A stretch of 64,000 bases of DNA from Castor canadensis (GCF_047511655.1 NC_133398.1:53015638-53079637); one strand, 5' to 3'. Shown: positions 1 to 12,365, counted from the first letter of the stretch. The notes: a model not told the origin generated them from the sequence alone. Translations and numbers: made by a program.

Positions 1-1714
1 ACCTACAGCCGGTGCTTATAGACTCAAGGAGAGCATCAGATTTTCTTTCTCCACACTTGAAGCTCGGGGAGGAGAGGAGGAGCGTTTTATGAACTTCTGC
101 TTGGGGATCTTCTGACCGCAAAGCTGACAGCTCAGAGTGATCCTGGCCAGTGCCTGCACATCCCAAAAGGGGTGGGAAAGCATAGTGCTTTCTGTTATTT
201 ATGCAAAGTGAGGAAAGGAGCCTGTGTGAAGGGAGACATTACGAAACAAATTAGTACATGTGGAATGGTTGATGTCAGCTGGCTGGTGGAAATTAACAGG
301 GTGTCAAGCATGGCTGTTATCTTTTTACCTTAATTAATTGTATGAGACATTTAACATGTTGACACTTCAAGCTAAACATCTGGGGTTTAATGGGTGGTGG
401 CGTTTATCCAACAGTTTGCTCTCTCTGCTTTTCAACTAAGATCCGTGCTCGCTGGGTCCCATTCTTTCGTAATTTAGGCAGAGGCGAACATCCCAACGCC
501 AAGCTTAGTGCCTGTGGGTAGAGGAAGGTCTCTTATTCTGATAATTAACTTGACCTTTCCTTAGAAAGGAATTCGATAAAAGGAAAAGAGCATCTCTGTT
601 AGAGTTCGCAAAGCAGGCAGGCATTCTGGTTTTGCCACTGATCGTTCTGTAATATGGAACCAATCTTCAGCCTCCATAACCTGGCTTCCTTATCTGGGAT
701 ATTGGTGGGGTGACACCATACTTTTAGCTCTGTTTAGCTCTCAGGACTGCACAAATAATAAGACAACACCATATGGCAAAGTTCTAGAAACTACAGGTGT
801 TTTACAAATTGTTCATCCGTTCAACAATATCAAGTGCGTGGGTGTCCCAGAATTGTGCGAGGCTCCTTACTTAATAGTGAACAAATGCTCCTCCCCCCAC
901 AGGCAACCTAGTTTTGGCAACAAACATTTCTTCATGTGACAGGGATAATACTGAGATAAGAGTAATCAGAGACTGCTATGCAGCCTTGGGTAAGGGTGAG
1001 ATGGTGAGTCAAAGAGAATCTTTGTTTTAAAATAGGAATTAAAGAGGCCTTGATTGTTTTTTGCAATGCCTGGAAGAGAGCCTTGGAAAGATATGTTTAG
1101 TGCAGCTGTTGGATTTCTCCAAAATTCACAGGGTGCTAGGTTTCTTGAGAAGAGAGTGAAACTCCAGTCAAGTATGTGAACTTGCTGCATTGTGACTGGA
1201 AGACACTGAAGAGCCATGCAGGAACAAGCCCGGGGCAGCTGACACCAACCTCAGCATGTGAGACAGGAAGATCCCTTTGGTTGTTGGCTCTGCACTTATC
1301 ATCAGCTTAAATCAAGAGTGTGTTTTGTCCCAGGTGGTTGGACTGGGGCCGTATTGGCCTGGGGGAAGCTATTGCTTAAGCAACTACATGCTTGTGTCGT
1401 GTAGGCCCTACCTCCTAGGGATTTGCTTTCATATTTCACTAATTTAGAAAAAAATTTAAGTCTGTGAAAAGGAGAGACTAGAATAAGTGACAACCCCCTC
1501 ACATGTCCAACTCCCAGCAGTAATACTGATGAAGGTTTTGACACATTTGTTCCAGCTGTCAATCCCAGCCATCAGTCATGTCACCCCCACATATCCCACT
1601 GTGCTTCTCTAGAAGAATGGACATTTTCTTACTTAACCACGATGCCATGATCACATCTAAAAATCCAGAGATTGAAAGAAAACTTTCTTTTGTCCTCTTT
1701 TTTGCTCCAACATT

Positions 1715-2215
1715 TTATTCTGAAAACGTTCAAGCCCATAACAAAGTCAAAAGGATTTTAAAATGAATGGCTATATATCTGTCACTTAGATTCTGCTTTT
1801 AACACTGACATCTTTCCATGTACTTATTCATTCACCTGCCAATCTATCTTTTTAGGTGTTTTTATGTGTTTTGAAGTAAATCATGCAAATGCATAAACTT
1901 CTCCCTTAAATAGTTCAGCACTCATTTCCTTAATACAGTTCAATACTTGTTTACTTTTTTCTTTTGAAGTAAGCTTTGCAATGAAATGTACAAATGTTTA
2001 GGCACATTTGTTGAATTGTGACAAATTCGTGTGCCTAAATCCAATCCCTACCTAGACAAAAGACACTGCTGACTCCAGAGAGTTCTGCACGCCTCTTCCT
2101 AGTCACCCTTTCCCTTCTATCACTTCCAGCGGTGGTAACTATTGATTTTATTTTATTCTCACTAGAGATTAGTTTCTTCCATATTCTGATTTCTTTGTTC
2201 ACTCTATCTCCCAGG
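1715..2215 (-). mobile_element. Old L1 (L1M-type) fragment
   Basis: The stretch resembles the reverse strand of ancient mammalian L1 3' regions: a 'tgacaaat' segment, then a Pro/Pro-type pyrimidine-rich block, then 'taactattgattt' and 'agagattagttt', in the order seen in old L1M elements. Divergence is high and no open frame remains. The boundaries are approximate. Confidence 0.4.
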
Positions 2216-2230
2216 CATTCCGAGCTCTTG

Positions 2231-2471
2231 CCCCATCAATTAATTTTTTTCTTTTTTGGTGGGACTGGAGTTTGAACTCAGGACTTTGTGCTTACGAAGC
2301 AGGTGCTCTACCACTTGAGTCATGCTTCCAGTCCATTTTGTTAGGTTATTTTGGAGATGGGGTTTTGAGACCTATAAGTCTGGGCTGGCCTCAAGCCATG
2401 ATCCTTCTGATCCCAGCTCCCAAGTAGGTAGGATTACAGGTGTGAGCCACTGGCTCCATCAATTATTTTTG
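2231..2471 (-). mobile_element. Composite B1-tRNA SINE with target-site duplication
   Basis: Read on the minus strand this is a B1-like (7SL-derived) unit, with 'gtggctcacacctgtaatcc', followed by an ID-like tRNA-derived unit with an A box (actcaagtggtagag) and a B box (gagttcaaac), then an A-rich tail. Near-identical flanks, ccatcaattaattttt and ccatcaattattttt, bracket the body at about 2249-2454 and mark a target-site duplication. The tRNA-like half is a SINE promoter, not a working tRNA gene. Confidence 0.85.
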
Positions 2472-3458
2472 CTCATCAAAGAACCTTTATTTGCCTCTGT
2501 TTCTCCACTTGCAAAGATTATCTGACCTTACTTCCTTTACCCATCGCCTAGTTAACAGTTCTCATGTACATCCTGGGCAATTTCTTGTGTTCTTATTCTA
2601 CTTTTCTTGTTGCTTTGCCACCAGCCTTTTTGGAATGATGGCCTCATCTCCCTCTGCTTCCTCAGCAGCACAAATACCTTGGTCCCAACCCAGTCACCCT
2701 CCTAAAGCTGCTTTCTAGCCACCAAATAAGATGTCCCTTTTCTCAGTCCTTTTGATTTTCCTGTGGCATTGAACTGTTTAACACTCAAAATTTTTTTTTG
2801 ACATTTGAATTTTCTTTTTTTCTGTCAGTTTATTTCTTTTATGTTAGATTCCCTCCTACTCTGAAACTTCCTTTTTTACTTCTTAAATATGGTGCTATCC
2901 AAAGTTTTGTTTTTATTCTTTTTTTCTTTCCTTGGCAACTTCATTCATATTTTTATGGCTTCATTGTCATTCCAGATGTCTTCCAATCATGTGATTTGTA
3001 CATGTCATCATTTTCAACAGTCTGTGGACAGTTCCTCCAGGACTCTTCTCTTTTTCCTTCTTCTGGTGCTCTTGGCAGATGTGGCTAATGAGAGAAGGTG
3101 TTGTCATTGAACTCTGTGGTGTCCTCAGAGTCTTTTCAGCAGGCACCAGCACAGGTGGTCTGTGCTAGGCCATGTCATTTGCATCTACTTGTCATATTTA
3201 CCCTGGATAATCTTTAGGATTGCTTCTTCTCTAACACATATTAAAGAGTTTTGCCCTGCCTCTGTTACCCAAAATCTGTTCCCCTGAGGGATTAGTCACC
3301 ACCAAGGTTTCAGTTTATAATCCTTGCTCATTTCACTGTCACATGGATAGAGTATGCATTGAAGTTTCATTTTCCTCACACTATTCTGACTCTTCACAGA
3401 GCTGTAGGTAGGTGAAGATAGGGAGTATGAGGCGTCTTATCTCAAGGTGCATGCTTGT

Positions 3459-3545
3459 GGGCTTGGAGAGTGGCTCAAGTGGTAGAGTGGTTGCCTAGCA
3501 AGTGTGAGGCCCTGAGTTCAAACCCCAGTATTGCCCTCTGTTAAA
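3459..3545 (+). mobile_element. ID-like tRNA-derived SINE monomer
   Basis: A single tRNA-like unit with A box (ggctcaagtggtagag) and B box (gagttcaaaccccagta). It lacks the B1-like half found in the composite copies. Confidence 0.8.
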
Positions 3546-3882
3546 AGATGTATGTACATTTGTGTGTTCAGAATTCTTAGTTTTCAGCTTATAAATGCAT
3601 TCTTACTTGTCTCTTAGCCTCTGGGTATATTATGAATACAAGAAAACAAGTTTTAGTAAATATTTAAAAAGTTTGTAAACCACTGCAGGTAGCCACATGT
3701 ATGTGAGGAAAAGTGTTGGCTGACTCCTCTGCATTGTCTTCAGGATTGGCTTCCTGAAGCTATTAAGGGTAAAACCGTTCCAGAGACACGGGTCCTCCTG
3801 TGGAAAGGCCCTGCCTCTAGTGTCTTGGGGTTTCTGCTATCCAGCCACCCTACAATATTTTTGAACTATTGGCATGGAGTGA

Positions 3883-4219
3883 TTTATTTATTTATCTTTT
3901 TGAGGTACTGGGGTTTGATCTCAGGGCTTTGTGTTTGCTGTGCAGGTGATCTACCACTTGAGCCACACTCTCATCCCTTTTTGGCTTTTAGTTTTTTAGA
4001 TAGGGTCTCACATTTTTTTCCTGGGGCCAGTCTTAGACTGTGATCCTCCTATGTTTCCTACATAGCTGGGATTATAGCTGTATGCCACCATACTTGTCAT
4101 ACCATGATTGAGATGGGGTCTCCCTAATTTTTTTGCCTGAGTTGGACTCAAACCACCATCCTCCAATCTCTAGCTCCAAGTAGCTGGGATTACAGGCATG
4201 TGCCATCACACTTAGCCTT
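3883..4219 (-). mobile_element. Three-unit composite SINE (B1-B1-tRNA)
   Basis: On the minus strand two successive B1-like units, each with its own 'gtaatcccagct'-type motif and GGCC/ACTC core, precede one tRNA-derived ID-like unit. The plus strand shows the B1 end motif twice, around 4062-4095 and 4180-4215. The word gagtgat occurs at both ends (about 3877 and 4222) as a possible target duplication. The same three-unit order recurs at 14684-14983. Confidence 0.75.
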
Positions 4220-4429
4220 GAGTGATGGCATTTATGACTTGAGGTTTGGTGATCCCATGCTCTCACCTTCCCGTCCCTCCATTGAGAATACATTTTCTGA
4301 GCAAGCATTTCCCTCCCTTGCCTGGCAGCTGTAATAGCTCACAAGCTCCCATCTACTGGGAAAAATCAAAAACAGGCTGACAATCCTTTAAGAGCCTGAA
4401 CTTTGGGTTTTTAATTTGATTACAAGTGG

Positions 4430-4570
4430 CAGTCAGTTGTGTGCGAGGTGATATGGGTCCTGGGATGAAGGCTGCTGCTGACCAGCTGTGTGACCTTAGT
4501 CAGTGACTTTGTTGTCTCTAGGTCTCCCCATCCACATCTGTATGGTAAAGTAGTGGGGCTGACTGAGCTG
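4430..4570 (+). repeat. MIR SINE fragment
   Basis: The core 'gctgtgtgacctta' followed by a degraded 'ctctaggtctccccatc' region matches the ancient mammalian-wide MIR in forward orientation. Diverged and without clear ends. Confidence 0.6.
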
Positions 4571-4917
4571 TAGGGTCCACCATGATCCAGCATTTCCTAT
4601 CTTTTCTTTCCTGGCTGTTACTGTTACTTTATCTAATGGTAGTCTCTTGCTTGCACAGTAACGAACATTCCAGTGAAATACCAGAGTTTTAAAGTGCAGT
4701 GGGAATTGTGTCTATATGTTGGTCTGCACTGGGATGTTTTCAGGGTCAGTAAGAAAGGGGAGAATGTACTGTCTTGGAAGACTCTGAGGACATCTGAGGG
4801 GAACTTGGGTGGGGCAGGTCAAAGATCTGCCTGTTAACTGACCTTAGTTTATCTGAGCAGCCAGGAGCAGAGATATTTGGTAAAGGTTGGCATCTGACTA
4901 AGTCACATAGCATATGG

Positions 4918-5075
4918 CTGTGATTAAGAGCACAGTCTTTGATACCTGAAGTTCTAGTTTTGTTTCTGTCACTTTCTGGCCATGTGACCTTGATCAAGAT
5001 AACACCTTCTTAAGCCCCAGGTTCCATGTTTGTTGAATGGGCCTCCAGCACTGCTGTGAAGATCACTTGGGAGAG
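4918..5075 (+). repeat. MIR SINE fragment
   Basis: The order 'ttaagagcacagtctttga', then 'ggccatgtgaccttgatcaa', then a 'tgtttgttgaatggg' region follows the MIR consensus in forward orientation. Confidence 0.7.
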
Positions 5076-5149
5076 TAGATGAACTTTCTGTGTGGTGATA
5101 GCAGTGGCTCTGTCAACAGAGCCTCTAATTACAGAGGGCTTGACTCGGA

Positions 5150-5335
5150 CCAGGCCTTCCTTCCAGTGCCTTATTTAATCCTCATATTCATAGTAAGCAG
5201 GAGGAGTTATCCATGTTATTATAGAGGAGGAGAGTGGAGTTTAGAAGAAGAGGTAAGTAATTTTTCAACATTGCATAGGTAGTCAGTGGCAGAGCTAGGA
5301 TTTTGGAAACCAGATTCTACTTCTGAAGTCCCTTT
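5150..5335 (-). repeat. MIR SINE fragment (reverse)
   Basis: The stretch 'ttatttaatcctcatattc' through 'gtagtcagtggcagagctag' is the reverse complement of a MIR from its 3' part to its tRNA-like part. It lies just downstream of the forward MIR at 4918-5075. Confidence 0.7.
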
Positions 5336-5689
5336 ACCCTCTGCTCTCTGCCTCTCAAACCCTGTTTACTTACTGCATGCACCAGGGGAACCTCAGTAGG
5401 GTTGCCAGAATACCACATTGGAGGCAAGACAAGTCACTGATACCCACAGATGCTTTTCTCCTTACACATAGGTAGGTTCTAAAAGACTTTTGGGAGCTGA
5501 AAAGCCCCAAGTTAAACCATACCTGATACCCACCTCTCTTCAACAGCCACCAATGCCTGTTGGTGGCTGGAGGGTGGCTGTTCTATTTTTCTCATGAATG
5601 ACTTTGGTTGCAACCATGAAAAAGCTTAACATGAGTGTTTATACAAAGCAGCATGGAAAATAAAGAGTCATGTAAGAAGCAGGGGTCTG

Positions 5690-5885
5690 TAGCAGAGTCG
5701 GGTAACTGTGATTGACAATACTTAACTGTATATATTCACTAGTTAGTACAGAGGGTTTTGAGTGTTCCCAACACAAAAAAAAGATAAGTGTTTGAGTGAT
5801 GGATAGACTAATTACCCTGATCTGAAATATCATACTGTGCACCATAAATGCATACCTTTTTTGTGTCAAGAATAAAAATAAAGCA
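5690..5885 (+). mobile_element. L1M-type 3' UTR fragment
   Basis: The succession 'ctgtatatattcactagtt', 'cacaaaaaaaagataagtg', 'gtgatggatagactaatta' and 'gtgcaccataaatgcatac' follows the well-known 3' end of old mammalian L1M elements. The open frame on the other strand here (5639-6064) is therefore a by-product of repeat DNA. Confidence 0.65.
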
Positions 5886-6255
5886 TATAGATGGTAAAAA
5901 ATAAACGTGGCTGAAGAAAAAGAGTAGGGATGCAACACTGTGAACACTTTGAGCAGATTGTCACAGCAAGTAACAGCATCTAGTGGATCATCAGTAGTTT
6001 TGGGGTGTTGGGGGAGGGCACAATAGTTGGTGGCTTGTGTCCTATCTTGAAGATAGGGAAGCATTTTGGAAAAGTGGAAGTGGCAAGAAGTGAGCAGATG
6101 CAGGGGGAGTGAAGGTATGCAAAACTGAGGCTTGGTGCCACGGATTGAGGGGAATTATGGAAAATTTCATTTTTCCTGCCTTTTAATGCTTTGGTTATAT
6201 CACAAGACAGTAAGTCTAGAGAATTCAAGAAAGAGACAAATACCATATTGGTCAA

Positions 6256-6376
6256 CAAAAATCCTTCTTTCTTTTCTTTTGTCTCACTTTAAGGCCTAGG
6301 CTGGTTTTAACGTTGTGATCCTCTGCTTCAGCCTCCCCAGTGCTGGGATTATAGGTGTGAACCACCACACACAGCA
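6256..6376 (-). mobile_element. B1-like SINE monomer
   Basis: On the minus strand the unit starts with 'gtggttcacacctataatcc' and ends in an A-rich tail (plus-strand T/C run at 6262-6282). This is a 7SL-derived B1-type monomer without the tRNA half. Confidence 0.7.
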
Positions 6377-8169
6377 ATAAAAATATTTCTAAGCATTTTA
6401 GTCTTGCTTCCACATTTAGAGAAAACTTTTTAACACCCAAGTGCTTGCAGTTTCTTTGTCTGACACTTCAAACTCTGGACCTGAACTTTTCAATAGAAAA
6501 GCCACTACCATATGTGGCTCACGTTCTAATTCTATTGGAGGGTGTTATTCCAGAGGTCTCTCTTATGTCCTTGACTTTCTAGCATTCATTCTAGGGTTAC
6601 CCAAGTCAGAGATGGCTTAAGCCATTGCATGTCAGGAGTGACAGAGGCCTTTGCTACATCCATGGCTGAGTCACCCATGTCGTGTGAGCTTCAGACTCAT
6701 GGGCCCAATTTGCATGGTCCCTTTCAATTTAAAAATTCTATGATTCTAGATTAGAGTCAATGCTCAGATTCAACTATTAACTTTTTCTGGGTTTCATTAC
6801 AAGTTCTCCACTACTATCTTTACTAGGTATCAGAGAAAGTCAGAATTATTTCCTTTTCCCTCTGAAGTAGTAAATTCCGAAGAAAGACTTTTGAGAGTTC
6901 TGATAAATTAAAGCCATCTTCTCCCCTCCCCTTTCATTTCCTGTCCACTGACTCATCTGGGTTTGTTTACCTATGCACCTGAGTAAGAGATCTCAGTTCT
7001 TTGGTTCATGACTATCAAACTTACTTTTAAATGCTCCAAGCATGGTTATTGCACAAACTTTCCTTAGACATCAATTGGCTCCATCAAAATTGAGGAGCTA
7101 AGTCTTATCCCTTTAGACTGTACTGCCAGAATAGTCAGTCATTTTCCTTTTCCTGATGACTTACAAATATCTTTCTTTTAGCAGTTTTTCCTTCTGTATA
7201 CTGCCTTTGTTGATCCAACTATCCTAAGTATATCAGACACTAGCCTACCTTCCAGACTAAGATCTCAGACTTACTTTTTATCCCAAGAGACAGAGGGCTT
7301 GGAATAGTGAGAGGGGAAGGTATTCAGGGTGTATGGTACAGGTAGGGAAAGGTGATGACCCTATGAGCAAACTTAGCCAATGAAACATTTGTGCAAGTTT
7401 TTGAAGTGAGACAAAGTTTCAGTTAACCTATAGCAAGTCAAATACATAAAGCCTACCCTACAAATATATGTTGATATAATTCTATTTAATGAAACTTCAA
7501 TACTGGATGGAAGTTTATTGCTATCCTGAAATCCACTCTCATGATACCACTTTGCAGTATTTTGCCATTAGATTTATTTGTCTTTTGGAATAAACTCTTG
7601 CAGCGTATTACTTTTGAAAAAGTAAAAATATGAAAGGAGGGGGGACAAAGAAGGTAAATTTTACTGGTTTGAAAAACAGGGGCACTGGAGAAGGAAAATA
7701 TTGCTGTGCCTGCAGAGTTTATTTTATTGCAAATGTAAATCTTGACTTTTCTCTGAGTATGGATGAATAAAATATACACACAGAGGTATTTTTGTTATGC
7801 AGTATTTCTTGGTTTTTGATTTGAGGCTTGTAGGAATCCAAAAATGATAGGATACTAACTAGTTCAGATTGAAATCTCAGGTAATTGAGCACAGAAATGG
7901 TGATATCTGACACTTACATACAGTAGCAGACAGTTACTTTTTTTTGACAATTTGTTTACTCTGAAAACACACCAATTTATATCTAAAATGAGCAGAATAT
8001 ATTTTAAGTACTTGTCAACTATGCACCAACGCTTTGGAGATGTTTTATTAAATGTACATAAAATATAATTAGCATTGTATATTAACAATATATATTTTGA
8101 AAATAAAACTAAATTTTATTGATTATATCTAACACTGGCATTCACACATGTATGTGGAAGATTTCTATT

Positions 8170-8400
8170 TATTTATAAGACATTTTTATTTGTGTATATT
8201 AGTTGTATAGAGGGGTTTTATTGTGAAATTTCCATACATTCTTATAGCGTACCTATGTTAGATTCACCACCTCATCATTCTCATCCTCCCCCCTTCTTAA
8301 AACATTTCAACAGGTTTCCTTGTTCTATTTTCATACAAGTATATAAAGTATATCAATCAGAAATAATTAGGAATTCAGTAGTCTTTCCTCATCCATATAT
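8170..8400 (-). mobile_element. L1 3' UTR fragment (reverse)
   Basis: The plus-strand order 'gttttattgtgaaatttcca', 'cacctcatcattctcatcct', 'cttcttaaaacatttcaaca' and 'ttctattttcatacaag' is the reverse of a rodent-type L1 3' UTR also recognisable at 37260-37470. No coding potential. Confidence 0.5.
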
Positions 8401-9621
8401 TTTTTTTCTTTCCACAGTTTCAGTTACCTGCAGTCAACTACGATCTGAACATATTTCTGGAATCTTCCATTTAATAATACATAAGTTTAAAATTATGTGC
8501 TATTCTGAGTAGTGTGATGAAATATATGGCTATCTCACTTGGTCCCACTCAGGTCACAAATCATCCTTTTATCTAATGTATCCACACTGTATATGTTACC
8601 TTCCCTTTATTCACTTAGTAACCATCTCCATTAGCAGATCAACTGTTGTAATATCAAAGTAATTATGTTAAAGCAGTGCTTATTTTACACAATAATGGCC
8701 CCAAAATACAAGAGTAATGATGTTGGCAATTTGGATACATCAAAGAGAAGCTGTGAAGTGCTTCCTTTAAGTGAAACAGTAAAAATTCTTGAGTTAATAA
8801 AGAAAAAAAAAAAAAGAAAAATATTATATGCTGTGATTTGCTAAGATCTATATTAAGGTTGTTGTTTATATCTTATTGTGCCTAACTTACAAATTAAATT
8901 TTATTATAGATATACATGGGAAAAATAGTACCAATAGAGTTCAGTACTATATGACTTCAGATATCCACTGGCAGTTTTGGAACCTATCCACAGGGTGGAA
9001 AACTATCTAAAATATTCACCATGAATCAGTGGTACTTTTTAATAAAAATAAAATGTGAATGAGATAATTTTAAGCCATCTTAAGCTTTTCCTACATAAAT
9101 CTACAAATGAGACGAAAACAAATAGGATCATCTCCAAAGGCACTTTGTCAATATGTAGCTGCATTCATGTGATCGTTTATGTTGCCAGTTGAAGAGAGAT
9201 GCACAGAATATTGGTGGCGTCAACATAGTTTTATTAGCATTAAAGCAGCATGCCAGTGATTGCCTGGAAAATAGCTTTACGTTAAGCAGCTATGAGGTCT
9301 CGATTTCTTTCTCTCTTTAGGTTTTCCTCTCCTCCCCTCTGTACTGCCCTGGAGCACTGTGTATTTTAGTTTCTGTAATTAAAATGTAAGAACAATTCCA
9401 TGTTGTTCCTTGATAACTAAGTTGAAAGTTTTTGCTAGTGACTAGAGGTGACCTAGCTGGTTTTGTAAGGTTTGTCTGTGGGCACACAAATAATTTATAC
9501 ATGCCTTCTTTTAATTTTTGACAGCTCCAGCAGCTGCATTTTGTCCAAAATAAGTTTGTTATCATACATGTAAAATTTCACTATAAATTATAATTTTAAA
9601 ATATTATCTATTTGCCATTTC

Positions 9622-9728
9622 TGTACTGAGTCATTCATTCAATAAATATTTACTGAGTGCCTACTATGTGCCAGGCAAGATGTGAGGGTAGTGTGGATAT
9701 AGCAGTGAGTAAGACAGATGAAGGTCCT
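9622..9728 (+). mobile_element. L2 LINE 3' fragment
   Basis: The words 'attcaataaatatttactga' and 'cctactatgtgccaggca', followed by a 'gtggatatagcagtgagtaa' region, match the 3' end of the ancient LINE L2. Confidence 0.7.
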
Positions 9729-10304
9729 GAGCCTGATAAATGAGTCACACACTTAGGGTGGTGACAGAAAGTGTGTGTTCACATCAACCAGGCAGGAGAG
9801 GGAAGGTGGTAGTGGTGTATATTTAGATATAAGATAATCACAGGAAGGCTTTCTAAGGATGTAATAATTGAGGTGAGAGCTGAAAGAGTAGATGTGACAC
9901 TATCAATGTGACAATGGCTTCACATAGTCAGTGGTATTTAGTGGACTCAGAAGTGAGGGGTTTTGCTTCCTATGATACCATGGGTATGCAATGGTGATAT
10001 TCTGATTGACCCAGGAACTAACCAGTTAGAGCAGGCACCAGCCTGGCCCTAGAGCAGAGCTTAAAGCACCCTGTTAGGTCAGCATAAAGCCTTTAATTGC
10101 TGGGTTGTTGGGAGGCCTCAGGAGAGGGCTGTTGGGGACTTACTTAGAAAGTCAAGGTCGTAGCCATTTACATATTATGGTGTAGAAATATTATAAGTGT
10201 TTACACAAGTAGTATGGCAGGTTTGACAGCTAAACATCAGCTACACTTGTGTGTAATTTTATAATCCAAGGTATTTTGGTTAGCCAATTGTAGTTATAGA
10301 TACT

Positions 10305-10528
10305 CTTCTTTTTCCTTGATGGGACTGGGGTTTGAACTCAGGCCTTCAAGCTAGCAAAACAGGTTCTGTATCACTTAAGCCATACTTCCAGTCTATTTTT
10401 TGGTTTGCTTATTTTGGAGACGGGGTCTTGAGAACTATTTTCTGGGGCTGGCCTTGAACCATGATCTTCCCCATTTCAGCCCCTCAAGTAGCTAGGATTA
10501 TAGGTGTGTGAGTCACCAGCACCTGGTT
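10305..10528 (-). mobile_element. Composite B1-tRNA SINE
   Basis: Same architecture as the copy at 2231-2471: on the minus strand a B1-like unit is followed by an ID-like tRNA unit (B box gagttcaaac) and an A-rich tail. It ends about 130 bases upstream of SAXO1 exon 2. Confidence 0.85.
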
Positions 10529-10662
10529 TTAGATTAAAAATAGGCACTGAATTCTGGTTTTTAATGCCAGTAGTCATATGACGTATAGTGTGGGTCACAC
10601 TTGGAGGAAATGGATGTATTCCTCCCAAAGGTAACCGATCTAACTCCATATGTCTGTCATAG

Positions 10663-10842
10663 GCGGCATCACTGTCCACACCTCTCTACTAAGATTTACG
10701 ATAAAATAGAGAAACCATGTCTTCTCTCCGAATACACCGAGAACTACCCTACCTATCACTCTTTCCTGCCCAGAGAGTCCTTCAAACCGAAGCTGGAGTA
10801 TAAGAGGGGATCCATACCAATGGAAGGCCTGACCACATCAAG
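10663..10842 (+). CDS. SAXO1: SAXO1 coding exon 2 (stabilizer of axonemal microtubules 1)
   Basis: This exon encodes residues 14-72 of the inferred protein and parts of codons 13 and 73, beginning RHHCPHLSTK and ending GSIPMEGLTTS. SAXO1 belongs to the MAP6/STOP-related family and binds and stabilises microtubules of centrioles, basal bodies, cilia and sperm flagella. The segment CPHLSTKIYDKIEKPCLL matches the conserved Cys-containing N-terminal region of the family, and SIPMEGLTTSRRDF begins the series of Mn microtubule-binding modules. The exon is bounded by a ctgtcatag acceptor and an AAG|gtgag donor. One base completes the codon from the missing exon 1, and the exon ends after two bases of an Arg codon, matching exon 3. 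No stop or frameshift is present. The identification rests on recalled similarity to human SAXO1. Confidence 0.95.
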
Positions 10843-12164
10843 GTGAGAGCAGGTAGCATTAGTGTATGAATGTACAGCACTAAAACAGTAATGCACAGTA
10901 CTGATGCGTAGTGGTAAGGTAATAATGTACCATATGGGCATGTGCTATTAATGCCTCAATGTACTATATCACCCAAAGAAAAGCTTGCCTTTATTAACCT
11001 GCTTAGTTGTTACCAAACTTCCTCTTAAGGAGAAAGGACTATTGCTTGCTGAGGTAGAGGGGCGGTCAAGGAAAGGCTAAGTTGATCTGTATAATAAAGG
11101 GAGGAAGGTTAAATAAAGTAATATGGGGTTGGGGAGGGGAGCTGCTGCTGAGATGGAGTTTTGGGTTTTGGGGGCGGCTCCAGGTCAGCTTGGGCAATGG
11201 TGGTGAAAGGGAACTGACAACAGAGAAAGAATGGGCACTTTTGCAATTACGCTGTAGATTTTAAATTGTGGTTCCCTTGAATGTTCAAGAAATATGAACA
11301 AAGACTATATTTACTTCTAAAATTACTCTTGATGTACTCTATTTGATTTCCAAACCTGATTTTTCAAAGTGGGTCCATGCAGAAGCTGAGCTGTGTGGCT
11401 CAGCGTGTTAGTGTTAGAGGTCCCTATTATGAGGGGCTGGGGAAATGCCCAGAGGGTTTTTCTATGGGTTGTAAGACTCCGGTGAATCTTCCACTGACAG
11501 CCTGGCTAGTGACTTCCAGGTGATGATGACTGACTGGTGATCCAGTAGAGTAGGAATGCCATTGGGCAGGGTCTTAATGCTTGCTCATTATAGGTGCTTA
11601 GAAGACCTGCTGGCTTTTCTTCCTATAGTTCACCCTTTGCGTCGTAATTTTGTGCTGTGCTAGTATAGATTCTAGACGGCCCAAATGAAACAGAACAGAT
11701 TTTCCCCAGGGTAGGATTAGAAGCATCCTCTGCTGAGATTTGGAGTTGGAGGTATTCTTATGTACTAAAAGCTGCTATCTTCTTGATCTACGGCAAGTCC
11801 ATGTTTTAGGTTAGAGGCAGGAGGGCCCATAAGGGGAGAAATGAAGCCAAGGGGTTTTTGACTCGGTGGAAACTATTGAACAGGGGCAGCTTGAAAATAG
11901 GAGGCAGCTGAGGGCCTTGTCAGCTGCTTGATCTGAATGAGGTCATGTTTATGCTATGCGTTTATCTTAAATGCCTTGGCGTAAGCACAGTGTTACTGGG
12001 TCCTGAGACAGTAAAAATTTTAACTGCTTTTTAAAACTACTTACTAAACAATATGAATTTTATGGTTTGGGCTTCCATTTTGCTAAGAAAACAGCATCTC
12101 TAAAGACTATGACAAAAGATGTGGACCATCCTGGAGCTTTGTTTCTCCTTTTTAGAAACCATGG

Positions 12165-12256
12165 GCAATGCTGGCAAAGTGGCTCAAGTGGTAGAGTGCC
12201 TGCCTAGCAAGCATGAGGCCCTGAGTTCAAACCCCAATACTGCCAAAAAAGAAAAA
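12165..12256 (+). mobile_element. ID-like tRNA-derived SINE (first of a tandem pair)
   Basis: A unit with A box ggctcaagtggtagag and B box gagttcaaaccccaat, ending in an A-rich tail near 12245-12260. A second unit follows at once. Confidence 0.85.
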
Positions 12257-12261
12257 AAATA

Positions 12262-12365
12262 TATGGGCTGTGGAGGTGTGGCTCAAGTGGTAGAGTGCCT
12301 GCTTCACAAGTGCAAAGCCCCAAGTTTACATCCCAGTACTACAAAACATAACAACAAAAAACAAA
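12262..12365 (+). mobile_element. ID-like tRNA-derived SINE (second of a tandem pair)
   Basis: A second, more diverged tRNA-like unit (ggctcaagtggtagag, then an altered B box) in the same orientation with an A/C-rich tail. It is followed directly by an L1 3' tail module at 12366. Confidence 0.8.

Larger units (their letters stand above)
1..10662 (+). other. SAXO1: Intron sequence upstream of SAXO1 exon 2
   Basis: This stretch precedes the first recognisable SAXO1 exon. I looked for the short first coding exon (about 38 coding bases, expected to encode a Cys-rich start like human MKRWCICQLCTCG) and did not see it, so the window probably starts inside intron 1. Positions 1-1714, 5890-6255, 6380-8165, 8410-9620 and 9730-10300 hold no gene or confident repeat that I can name. 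The rest is L1, MIR, L2 and SINE pieces listed separately. Small open frames here show no family resemblance and are taken as chance. Confidence 0.6.

Noticed and set aside
3459-3545. tRNA gene candidate with A and B boxes
   Set aside because: The A-rich tail, the missing acceptor-stem pairing and many sister copies show it is a tRNA-derived SINE.
5639-6064. A 141-codon minus-strand open frame
   Set aside because: It overlaps the reverse strand of an L1M 3' UTR and shows no protein family features.
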